Below, one piece after another: positions 16,412-23,677 of a DNA stretch of 64,000 nt. The notes beneath the pieces are model-generated. The model was given only the letters and a program-made list of their open reading frames with translations, was not told the DNA's origin and did no database searches. The position numbers and the translations under genes are program-made. The number at the start of each line of letters is the position of its first letter. Position 1 is the stretch's first letter. The stretch spans positions 186,001-250,000 of the forward strand of contig CALHRZ010000007.1 of NCBI GenBank assembly GCA_938038445.1, given 5' to 3'. This DNA is from an uncultured bacterium (GTDB taxonomy: Bacteria > Verrucomicrobiota > Kiritimatiellia > CAIKKV01).

Positions 16412-18133
16412 ATGAAACCGTTCGATCAACGATTGGGCGAATGGGTATTGGAGGCATGGCGGAAGAGGGATGCGGCCTTGGGTGAACCGGCCGTTGCGGG
16501 TGCCGTCGTTCCTGCCGCCAATCCCGCCTTTGGCGACTATCAATACAACGGAGTCATTGGGGCCGCGAAACGGGCAGGATGTAATCCGCGCGAACTGGCT
16601 GCCGGGCTTGTCCGGGCGCTTCCCCCGCCGCCTGAAGCGGCTCAAGTGGAAGTTGCAGGTCCTGGTTTTATCAATTTTCGGATTCAAAACGATTCCTTGG
16701 CGGAAGCTGCGGCGGCGGTTGCGACGGAACCGCGATGCGGAACACCAGCCGTAGGCGAGGGGAAGACGGTTATTCTCGACTACTCGAGTCCGAACATCGC
16801 AAAGCCCATGCACATTGGCCATATTCGCTCCACGGTCATTGGGCATGCGCTCGATCAACTGCACCGCTATCTAGGTTATCGCGTCATTTCCGACAATCAT
16901 TTGGGAGACTGGGGGACCCAATTTGGGCTCCTCATTTTGGGGTATCGCCATTTTGCCGACCCATCGGCCTTGGAGAACGATCCGATCGAGGCTTTGGAGC
17001 AGATCTACGTCAAAAGCTATGAACGGGCGCAAAGCGATCCCGCATGGATGGAGGCCGCGCGTCGGGAACTGGTCAAGCTTCAGCAGGGCGATCCCGAAAA
17101 TCGCGCGTTGTGGGAACGATTTGTCGCATGGAGTTTGGAAGAATTCGAGCGAATCTATCGGCGGTTGGGTGTCACTTTTGATTTGGTCCGCGGGGAGAGC
17201 TATTATCGCGATCGTCTGGCGGGGCTGGTGGACGATCTTCGGAGGCGTGGATTGGCTCGGGAGAGTGAAGGCGCTTTGGTTGTTTTTTTGGAGGAGGAAA
17301 AGCTTCCGCCCTGTCTCATTCGAAAGCGGGATGGGGGATTCAACTATGCGACCACGGATATTGCGACTCTCTTGAGCCGGGAGGAAGAGTTTCATCCGGA
17401 CAAGATTGTTTATGTGACGGATGAGCGTCAGCAGCTTCATTTTCGGCAGATTTTTGCCATTGCCCGCCGTTTGGGCATTCGGGCGGAACTCACTCATGTT
17501 TGGTTTGGACTCATGCGCTTACCGGAGGGCACGTTTTCGACTCGCCAGGGCAACGTGATCAAGCTGGAGCGTCTGTTAGATGAAGCCGAACGGCGGGCGC
17601 TTGAGTTGGTTCGCGAAACGAGTCCGGGGATGTCGCCGGAACAGCAGGTCGAAGTTGCGCGGGCCGTGGGAATTGGGGCGGTTCGATATGCGGACTTAAG
17701 CCAGAATCCGCAAACGCTGGTGACCTTTACATGGGAAAAGGCGTTGAATTTGAATGGCAATTCCGCTCCCTATCTTCAGTATGCGTGCGCGCGGATCGCG
17801 AGTGTGCTCGATAAGTATCGTGAGCGGTTTCCCGAGGGAAGGTTTGAGGGGGCGCCGATTCGGCTGGAGGAGCCAATCGAGCGGGAAGTGGCGCTTCGGA
17901 TTGTCCGTTTTCCCGAAGTGGTGTTAGCGGCCGCCCGTGCCTATCGACCCAACCTGTTGGCGGATGGGCTGTTCGCGCTCGCCCAGTCGTTCAGCACCTT
18001 GTATCAGACGATTCCGTTTCTTCAGGCTCCGCCGGCGCAGCGGGACGGTCGGGTCCGTTTGGCAGCAGCCACTGCGCGTGTTCTGCGCGAGGGATTACGC
18101 CTCCTGGGGATTGACACTCCCGATCGGATTTAG
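16412..18133 (+). CDS. argS: Arginyl-tRNA synthetase
   Basis: 573 residues from the ATG at 16412; 50 upstream in-frame residues look non-coding and were removed. The N-terminal additional domain ('GDYQYNGVIGAAKRAG', 'EVAGPGFINFRI') is followed by the class I motif 'PMHIGHIRSTVIG', 'DNHLGDWGTQFG' and 'STRQGNVIKLERLL' in place of KMSKS, as is common in ArgS. The anticodon-binding DALR-type domain ('LQYACARIASVLDKY') ends the protein. It charges tRNA-Arg. It is divergent from the esterase-like gene and 44 nt upstream of a separately promoted operon. Confidence 0.96.
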   Translation: MKPFDQRLGEWVLEAWRKRDAALGEPAVAGAVVPAANPAFGDYQYNGVIGAAKRAGCNPRELAAGLVRALPPPPEAAQVEVAGPGFINFRIQNDSLAEAAAAVATEPRCGTPAVGEGKTVILDYSSPNIAKPMHIGHIRSTVIGHALDQLHRYLGYRVISDNHLGDWGTQFGLLILGYRHFADPSALENDPIEALEQIYVKSYERAQSDPAWMEAARRELVKLQQGDPENRALWERFVAWSLEEFERIYRRLGVTFDLVRGESYYRDRLAGLVDDLRRRGLARESEGALVVFLEEEKLPPCLIRKRDGGFNYATTDIATLLSREEEFHPDKIVYVTDERQQLHFRQIFAIARRLGIRAELTHVWFGLMRLPEGTFSTRQGNVIKLERLLDEAERRALELVRETSPGMSPEQQVEVARAVGIGAVRYADLSQNPQTLVTFTWEKALNLNGNSAPYLQYACARIASVLDKYRERFPEGRFEGAPIRLEEPIEREVALRIVRFPEVVLAAARAYRPNLLADGLFALAQSFSTLYQTIPFLQAPPAQRDGRVRLAAATARVLREGLRLLGIDTPDRI

Positions 18134-18142
18134 ATCGCGCGC

Positions 18143-18171
18143 TTGCGTGATGAGAATCGTTGTGTTATAGA
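18143..18171 (+). promoter_or_regulatory. Putative leaderless promoter of the glucuronokinase-like operon
   Basis: TTGCGT (18143-18148), 17-nt spacer, TATAGA (18166-18171), then six bases to the ATG at 18178. No Shine-Dalgarno is present. Confidence 0.45.
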
Positions 18172-18177
18172 AACGGC

Positions 18178-19176
18178 ATGGTTATTCGCACCAGGGCCTT
18201 TGCGCGGGCCGGTCTGATCGGAAATCCTTCGGACGGGTATTATGGCAAGACGATATCCCTGATTCTCCGTAATTATGCTGCCGAGGTGGTGTTGTATGAG
18301 ACGCCCGAATTGACCATAGAGGCCTGTGCGGAGGATTTGTGCCGTTTTCCATCGCTGGATGCGCTGATCGAGGATGTCCGGCGGCATGGTTATTATGGGG
18401 GGATGCGATTGATTAAGGCCACGATCCGGCGATTTGGGGACTGGTGCCGGGAGAACGGGATTCTTTTGCCGGAACGGAACTTCACGATTCGTTATTCCAC
18501 CACAATTCCTCGGCTGGTCGGCTTGGCGGGTTCGAGTGCGATTGTGACGGCGGCGCTACGGGCGCTCATGCGGTTTTACGATGTGACGATTTCGACGCCG
18601 ATTCAACCGAATCTGATCCTTTCGGTTGAACGGGATGAGTTGGGATTGACGGCGGGGTTGCAAGACCGGGTGATTCAAGTGTATGAGGGGGTCGTGTTCA
18701 TGGACTTTGATCGGGTCCTCATGGAACGGCAGGGGTATGGGCGGTATGAGCCGATGGATCCTCGGCTTCTGCCTCCGATCTACGTCGCGTTCGATCGAGG
18801 TTGTTCGGAAAGTTCGGAACGTGTCCATCATCCGCTTCGGCTTCGGTTCGAGCAGGGGGATCCTGCGGTTGTGGGGGCGATGGAGCGTTTTGCCGCTTTG
18901 GCGGAAGAGGTCCGAGCGTTGCTACTGGCCGGGCGTGGACGTGAAATCGGACCGTTGCTGGATGCCAATTTCGACTTGCGGGCATCCATCATGACGATTT
19001 CTGCCCGGAATCGGCAAATGATCGAAGAAGCCCGGCGGTGCGGGGCGTCGGCCAAGTTCGCGGGGTCAGGGGGTGCCATCCTGGGGGTTTACGAGGACGA
19101 AACGATGTTTGAACGGTTGGCCAAAAGGCTTGGAGCGATTGGATGCGAGGTTTTCAAACCGGACGTGGGGGCATGA
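18178..19176 (+). CDS. Glucuronokinase-like GHMP kinase
   Basis: 332 residues. GHMP kinase with motif 2 'LVGLAGSSAIVTAALRAL' (phosphate loop) and motif 3 'AKFAGSGGAILGV'. Along its length it matches what I recall of plant glucuronokinase (GLCAK): 'LIGNPSDGYYGKTISL', 'HGYYGGMRLIKATIR', 'STTIPRLVGLAGSSAIV', 'GLQDRVIQVYEGVVFMDF' and 'MDPRLLPPIYVAF'. That enzyme phosphorylates free D-glucuronate at C1 with ATP. The next gene, overlapping by four bases, is a GalU-like uridylyltransferase, which is the partner needed to make UDP-glucuronate. The sugar specificity is inferred from family resemblance and context, not from identified substrate residues. Confidence 0.8.
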   Translation: MVIRTRAFARAGLIGNPSDGYYGKTISLILRNYAAEVVLYETPELTIEACAEDLCRFPSLDALIEDVRRHGYYGGMRLIKATIRRFGDWCRENGILLPERNFTIRYSTTIPRLVGLAGSSAIVTAALRALMRFYDVTISTPIQPNLILSVERDELGLTAGLQDRVIQVYEGVVFMDFDRVLMERQGYGRYEPMDPRLLPPIYVAFDRGCSESSERVHHPLRLRFEQGDPAVVGAMERFAALAEEVRALLLAGRGREIGPLLDANFDLRASIMTISARNRQMIEEARRCGASAKFAGSGGAILGVYEDETMFERLAKRLGAIGCEVFKPDVGA

Positions 19177-20081
19177 GCATGGTCAAAAAGGCGGTGATCC
19201 CGGCGGCGGGACGCGGCACGCGGTTTCTTCCGGCCACGAAGGCCCAGCCGAAGGAGATGTTGCCGATTGTGGACAAGCCGGCGATTCAATATGTGGTCGA
19301 AGAGGCCGTCGCCAGCGGCATTACGGATATTTTAATCATTACAGGCCGGGAGAAACGGTCCATCGAGGATCATTTCGACCGTCATCCCGAACTGGAATCG
19401 TGTTTGGAGAAAAACGACCAGGATTTCCTTTTGCGCGATCTTCGGCATCTTTCCGAAATGGCCCGCATTCATTATGTGCGCCAGCCGGAGCAGAAGGGGT
19501 TGGGGGATGCGGTTCGTCATGCGGCTTGCCATGTCGATGGCGAACCGTTTGCGGTGCTGCTGGGTGATTGCGTCGTACATACGGAAGGGATTCCCGCTTT
19601 GGCCCAGTTAATCCAGGTGTATGAAGCGCGTGGGGGTCCTGTGATTGGGCTGGAACGGGTCGCTCGTGAGAAAACAAGTCGGTATGGGATTATGGCGGGG
19701 ACCCGGGTTGCGCCGCGGACCTTTTTGTTGAAGAATTTGGTGGAAAAGCCCTTGCCGCAGGAAGCACCGAGCTGTTACGCGGTGGGCGGCCGTTATGTTC
19801 TGACTCCAGACATTTTCGAGTATCTGGAGAAAACCCCCCCGGGCCGGCTGGGAGAAATCCAGTTGACGGATGCCTTGCGTCGGCAGTTGCGGGAACGGGC
19901 GGTTTTTGGATATCAGTATGAAGGGATTCGCTATGATATCGGAAACCGGCTGGACTATCTGATCACCCAGGTGGAATTTGGCTTGCGGCGCGAAGACTTG
20001 GGCAAGGACTTTCGCGCGTGGCTGAAACGACGCATCGAGACGCCGGCTCGGCGCCGGCGGGAAAGGAGTGAGTCCTCATGA
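19173..20081 (+). CDS. galU: GalU-like UTP-sugar-1-phosphate uridylyltransferase
   Basis: 302 residues, ATG overlapping the kinase stop. The nucleotide loop is 'VIPAAGRGTRFLPATKAQPK', followed by 'EMLPIVDKPAIQYVVEEAV', 'VLLGDCVVHTE' and 'VEKPLPQEAPS', the usual GalU order. GalU makes UDP-glucose from glucose-1-phosphate. Coupled to a glucuronokinase-like gene it may instead, or also, use glucuronate-1-phosphate. A second GalU-like domain is fused to another kinase at 28036-29955, so the genome has at least two. ATGA overlap to the next gene. Confidence 0.88.
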   Translation: MSMVKKAVIPAAGRGTRFLPATKAQPKEMLPIVDKPAIQYVVEEAVASGITDILIITGREKRSIEDHFDRHPELESCLEKNDQDFLLRDLRHLSEMARIHYVRQPEQKGLGDAVRHAACHVDGEPFAVLLGDCVVHTEGIPALAQLIQVYEARGGPVIGLERVAREKTSRYGIMAGTRVAPRTFLLKNLVEKPLPQEAPSCYAVGGRYVLTPDIFEYLEKTPPGRLGEIQLTDALRRQLRERAVFGYQYEGIRYDIGNRLDYLITQVEFGLRREDLGKDFRAWLKRRIETPARRRRERSESS

Positions 20082-20707
20082 ACGATCCGCGCAATACTCT
20101 TCGCTTCTACGAGTGGCTTTATATTCTCCTGCTGCTGTTGGTGCTGGCGCTGAGCATTACATTTTTGCGGCCCCAGCGGTTAGGGATGGTGGACATGGAC
20201 CGGGTGATCAAGGCCACGGGCATGTGGGATCGGATCCAAAAGGCGATGCGGGAGCGAGAAGCGGCGGCTCAGGCGAAGCTGGACGCACTGCAGAAGCGTT
20301 TTCTTGAGGAGGATCGTGCGATTCTGGCGCGACTGAAGGAGAACACCTCGGAAGAGGAGAAGGCGGCGCTACAGGCTCAGCTGATGCAACATCAGCGAGA
20401 GTTCATCCGGGAGCGTTCGGAAGCCGGCGAGGAACTCCAGCGGTTTCATCGCAACGCCCTCCTGACCTTTCGGGAACGGGTCCGTCCGGCGGTCATTCAA
20501 TCCGCCAGGCGTCGGCGACTCGATCTTGTGCTTGAACCTACGGAGGTATTTGAGGTTTTGAACCGGGGCATTGATTTGACGGACGATGTGATTGCGCGTG
20601 TGGAGAAGGAGGATTGGAACGCCCTGCCTTTGGTGGAAGAATCCCTGCTGAGTTCCCGCAATCTCCTGCCCGTTTTAGCGCCGCGGGAGCGGACGAATCA
20701 CCCCTGA
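20078..20707 (+). CDS. OmpH/Skp-like periplasmic chaperone with N-terminal membrane anchor
   Basis: 209 residues. A single hydrophobic helix near residues 12-30 is followed by the Skp-type 'GMVDMDRVIKATGMWDRIQ' strand-helix, a long charged coiled coil (about residues 50-130) and the returning 'LDLVLEPTEVFEVLNRGID' and 'LTDDVIARVEK' segment that closes the OmpH domain. Skp proteins hold unfolded outer-membrane proteins in the periplasm. The N-terminal helix lacks a clear signal peptidase site, so it may stay anchored. It lies between a sugar gene and an RNA methyltransferase with overlaps on both sides. Confidence 0.82.
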   Translation: MNDPRNTLRFYEWLYILLLLLVLALSITFLRPQRLGMVDMDRVIKATGMWDRIQKAMREREAAAQAKLDALQKRFLEEDRAILARLKENTSEEEKAALQAQLMQHQREFIRERSEAGEELQRFHRNALLTFRERVRPAVIQSARRRRLDLVLEPTEVFEVLNRGIDLTDDVIARVEKEDWNALPLVEESLLSSRNLLPVLAPRERTNHP

Positions 20708-21561
20708 TGTCGGGAGTGAAGATGGAGGGAGGAAACACGGGTTCCACCAGCAAACGCTCCCTCATGGGCAGCCATCAGCGGTGTTGGATCTGGGGGCGGC
20801 ATTTGGTGCGGGAGACTCTGGAGGCGGGTCGGTGGCCCCTTGCCGAGCTTGTGCTTTCGAATACCTTGGAAGCCGGGGAAAGGGAGGAGTGCCGACGGTT
20901 GGCTGAGGCGCGTGGTGTGCCGGTTAGGGAAGGTTTGCCGGCGCTTCTTGAACGGCTTGTCCATACCCGCGAACACCAGGGTTACCTGGCCCGTATGTAT
21001 GAGTTTCCCTACGAATCTCCTCGCTGGCTCTCCCGTCATTTGCCGTCTGAGGGGGCGTTTCTTGTTGTTCTGGACGGCATGCAGGACCCTTTCAATTTCG
21101 GCGCGTTGTTAAGGTCGGCTGAGATTTTTGGCGTGCAGGCCGTAATCATTCCGGAGCGAAACCAGACGGGGGTGACCAGTCTGGCGGCCCGGGCTTCTGC
21201 GGGGGCTGTGAATCGGATTTGCATCATTCGGGTGCCGTCACTGGAGTCGGCGGCGGAAGATCTGCGTAAGAGGAGAATCCGGTTGATCGCGGCAACCGAA
21301 AAAGGGAAACGGCTGATTCAGGAAACTAATTTTATGGAGTCCGTGGCTCTGGTGATAGGAAACGAAAGCCAGGGCATACGGCCCGAACTGCTCCGGTTTT
21401 GCGACGCGGAAGTTCGGATTCCTCAGTTCGGCAAAGTGAGTTCCTTGAATGCAGCGGTGGCCGCGGGGATCTTTTTTTATGAGGTTCGGCGTCAGCGTCT
21501 GGAGGCCGAGCTCATCAAGGGCGTCCGGAACGTTGGGCGCACTCCCGGAGAAAGGGATTGA
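20707..21561 (+). CDS. TrmH/SpoU-family RNA 2'-O-ribose methyltransferase
   Basis: 284 residues if the ATG at 20707 (TGATG overlap with the previous stop) is used; later ATGs at 20722 and 20764 are possible. The N-terminal RNA-binding domain opens 'WIWGRHLVRETLEAGRWPL'. The SPOUT knot motifs are 'LDGMQDPFNFGALLRSAEIF', 'VALVIGNESQGI' and 'VRIPQFGKVSSLNAAVAAG'. This order is that of RlmB/TrmH-type enzymes that methylate a ribose in 23S rRNA or tRNA. The exact nucleotide is not predictable. The 3' end overlaps the convergent metallo-beta-lactamase gene by 47 nt. Confidence 0.9.
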   Translation: MSGVKMEGGNTGSTSKRSLMGSHQRCWIWGRHLVRETLEAGRWPLAELVLSNTLEAGEREECRRLAEARGVPVREGLPALLERLVHTREHQGYLARMYEFPYESPRWLSRHLPSEGAFLVVLDGMQDPFNFGALLRSAEIFGVQAVIIPERNQTGVTSLAARASAGAVNRICIIRVPSLESAAEDLRKRRIRLIAATEKGKRLIQETNFMESVALVIGNESQGIRPELLRFCDAEVRIPQFGKVSSLNAAVAAGIFFYEVRRQRLEAELIKGVRNVGRTPGERD

Positions 21562-22162
21562 CGCGCAATTCCCGGCCGATGGTGGTTTCCTCCCCATGGC
21601 CAGGGAGGACCCGTGTTTCGGGTGGTAGGGCGGCCAGGCGGCGGAGGGATGCCGCCAATTGGCGGGGATCGGCTCCTTCGAGATCGGTGCGGCCAACGGA
21701 GTCCCGAAAGAGGGTATCCCCGCTGATTAACATCTTTTCGCTTTCGAAATGAAAACAGACGCATCCGGGCGAATGACCGGGCGTATGGAGCACGACCCAT
21801 GAAAGGTTTGCGAGGGTTAATCGTTGGGAGTCTTGGATGAATGTGAGTGGTGCGGCAGGGGGGCGGGGCGAGCTGAAGAAGGGTGGGACTGCGTTAGTCG
21901 GCGCAAAAGCCCAGGGGAGTTCGAGAGGATGGATCAGAATGGGGGCGGGAAAAACATCGGCCAAATCCGCAACTGCCGAAAGATGGTCTACGTGTCCATG
22001 GGTAATCAGATAAGCGGCCGGTTTCCATTGTTCCCTTTTAATGCACGCCAAGAGACGGTCCGCTTCTGCGCCAGGGTCCACGATGAGCACATGAGGAGAA
22101 GTCCCCGCGAGAACGAGGCAGTTGGTTTGAAAGGGGCCGACCGGTTCAATCCGCAAGTTCAT
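21515..22162 (-). CDS. Metallo-beta-lactamase-fold hydrolase (glyoxalase II-like)
   Basis: 215 residues. The metal ligands are in H55-x-H57-x-D59-H60 ('THGHVDHL'), 'HTPGHSPG', the bridging Asp in 'LISGDTLFRDSVGRTDL' and the final His in 'VLPGHGEETTIG'. 'GPFQTNCLV' at the N-terminus and 'GRELRVNPFL' at the C-terminus are typical of small glyoxalase II-like proteins, which hydrolyse thioesters such as lactoylglutathione; the glutathione-binding C-terminal domain is missing, so the true substrate is unknown. Overlaps the hisS stop by ATGA as last gene of the proS-hisS operon. Confidence 0.88.
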   Translation of the reverse strand: MNLRIEPVGPFQTNCLVLAGTSPHVLIVDPGAEADRLLACIKREQWKPAAYLITHGHVDHLSAVADLADVFPAPILIHPLELPWAFAPTNAVPPFFSSPRPPAAPLTFIQDSQRLTLANLSWVVLHTPGHSPGCVCFHFESEKMLISGDTLFRDSVGRTDLEGADPRQLAASLRRLAALPPETRVLPGHGEETTIGRELRVNPFLRECAQRSGRP

Positions 22163-23436
22163 AGGGGTGGGATAGGCTGTTCGATTTCGGTTCGAGTTTC
22201 CAAATTTTTCAGTCGAAACGTGCCGCGTTCCAGGTCGTCGGGACCGAGATAGACGGCCTGTCCGGCGGCCAACCGGCCGACCCGGCTGAAAAAGGACTTC
22301 GCTTTTTCAGGAGCGAGCGCCAGTTCGACTTGTCGTCCTTCCTTACGCCACAGGGCGGCCAGGCGGATGGCGGCGGTGCGTTGCGCCTCGTCGAAGTAAC
22401 CGATATGGATTCGCCCGGAATTTTCGACCCGCGAAAGACGGCCGAGTTCGACGAGCAATTCGGCAACGACCACATCCCCGAAACCCAGTCCGACGGCGGG
22501 CAGGGGGCGTCCGCCGAGCGATGCCAAAAGGTTGTCGTAGCGGCCGCCACCGAACAGCGCGCGGAAGCGGCGATGGACGTCGAAACATTCGAACACGATG
22601 CCGGTGTAGTAGCCCAAGCCGCGAATGGTGCCGATGTCGAAGAGCAAGCTCTCCTCGATGCCGTAAGGGCGTGCGAGTTGGAAAAAGCGGTTGAGGGCGG
22701 CGACGGAGGGGGTTTCCTCTCCGATGCGGGCGGCGGCTTCGTCGAAGCGCTGAATTCCCATGAGTTGGAAAGCGGTTTCAATGGCCGCGTGGTCGAATCC
22801 TTCGGCCAGAAGCAGTTCGGCAATGGCGTTGTCTTCCATTTTTCCCCGTTTGTCGAGGGCGAGGAACAGGGCCGAATGGCGTTCGGGGGGAATGGAAGCC
22901 CGTGCGAACAGGTCGCTGAGAAGGCCGCGGCTATTGAGATGAACGCGAACCTCTGCCGGACCGAGACCAAGGATGCGGAGGGCATAGAGGGCTGCTGCGA
23001 CGACTTCAACCTCGGCGGCGACGTCGGGAGCCCCGAGAACGTCGAGATTCCACTGATAATGTTCCCGTTTGCGGCCGCGGGACATTCGTTCGTAGCGGAA
23101 GCACTGGCCGATGGTGAACCATTTGAGGGGGAAGACGAGTTGGGATTGACGTGCGGCCACCATGCGGGCGAGGGAAGGGGTGATTTCGGCCCGGAGGGCG
23201 AGTTCGCGGCCGCTTTTATCTGTGAACGTGTAAAGCTGTTCGGCGATCTCCTCGCCTGCTTTTCGTTTCAGGAGCGCAAGGTGTTCCACGACGCACGCGT
23301 CGTAGGGTTCGAACCCGAACGTTTGAGAGGCATTCGTCCATGCCTGGAAAATGGCGTTTCGGACGGCCATGTCTTCGGGATAGAAATCCCGCATCCCCCT
23401 GGGGGGGCCTAAGGACGGAGAGTCAGAAGTGTTCAT
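22159..23436 (-). CDS. hisS: Histidyl-tRNA synthetase
   Basis: 425 residues. Class II motifs: 'PPRGMRDFYPED' at the N-terminus, motif 2 'FRYERMSRGRKREHYQWNLD' and motif 3 'AVGLGFGDVV' after 'FGGGRYDNL'. The histidine-specific loop reads 'IRGLGYYTGIVFE' where most HisS have RGLDYY, so the usual Asp is Gly. A C-terminal anticodon domain (about 80 residues, 'GRIHIGYFDEAQRTAA') is present, which argues against the shorter HisZ regulator. It follows a 77-codon ORF with a 14-nt overlap and shares an operon with proS. Confidence 0.92.
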   Translation of the reverse strand: MNTSDSPSLGPPRGMRDFYPEDMAVRNAIFQAWTNASQTFGFEPYDACVVEHLALLKRKAGEEIAEQLYTFTDKSGRELALRAEITPSLARMVAARQSQLVFPLKWFTIGQCFRYERMSRGRKREHYQWNLDVLGAPDVAAEVEVVAAALYALRILGLGPAEVRVHLNSRGLLSDLFARASIPPERHSALFLALDKRGKMEDNAIAELLLAEGFDHAAIETAFQLMGIQRFDEAAARIGEETPSVAALNRFFQLARPYGIEESLLFDIGTIRGLGYYTGIVFECFDVHRRFRALFGGGRYDNLLASLGGRPLPAVGLGFGDVVVAELLVELGRLSRVENSGRIHIGYFDEAQRTAAIRLAALWRKEGRQVELALAPEKAKSFFSRVGRLAAGQAVYLGPDDLERGTFRLKNLETRTEIEQPIPPL

Positions 23437-23656
23437 GAGAGGGGAGAGACAAGTCGTTTTTTTGGTTCATTGCGCGGTTTGAATTTGATGGGAGGATGGG
23501 GGGGATGACACTCGCACGATTCGGTTCGCCTCTGAGCAGTGCGGCGGCCATTTTCCAGAAGTCTTCATCCGGGACGGTTTCGACCCCGGCGTTCGGCAGG
23601 GGGTGATTCTTCTGCAAATCTTCTGAAATTCGGGGGATAAGATCCCGTTTGTTCAT
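23423..23656 (-). CDS. Small hypothetical protein between proS and hisS
   Basis: 77 residues, charged, no membrane segment. It opens 'MNKRDLIPRISEDLQKNH', which faintly resembles the first helix of HU/IHF-type proteins, but the rest does not match that fold and is too short. It begins 21 nt after the proS stop and runs 14 nt into hisS, the spacing of a genuine operon member. GGAAG sits 6 nt before the ATG. No function assigned; the ORF could also be chance. Confidence 0.5.
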   Translation of the reverse strand: MNKRDLIPRISEDLQKNHPLPNAGVETVPDEDFWKMAAALLRGEPNRASVIPPILPSNSNRAMNQKNDLSLPSHEHF

Positions 23657-23677
23657 CGTTTCTTCCGGAGGAAGGTT

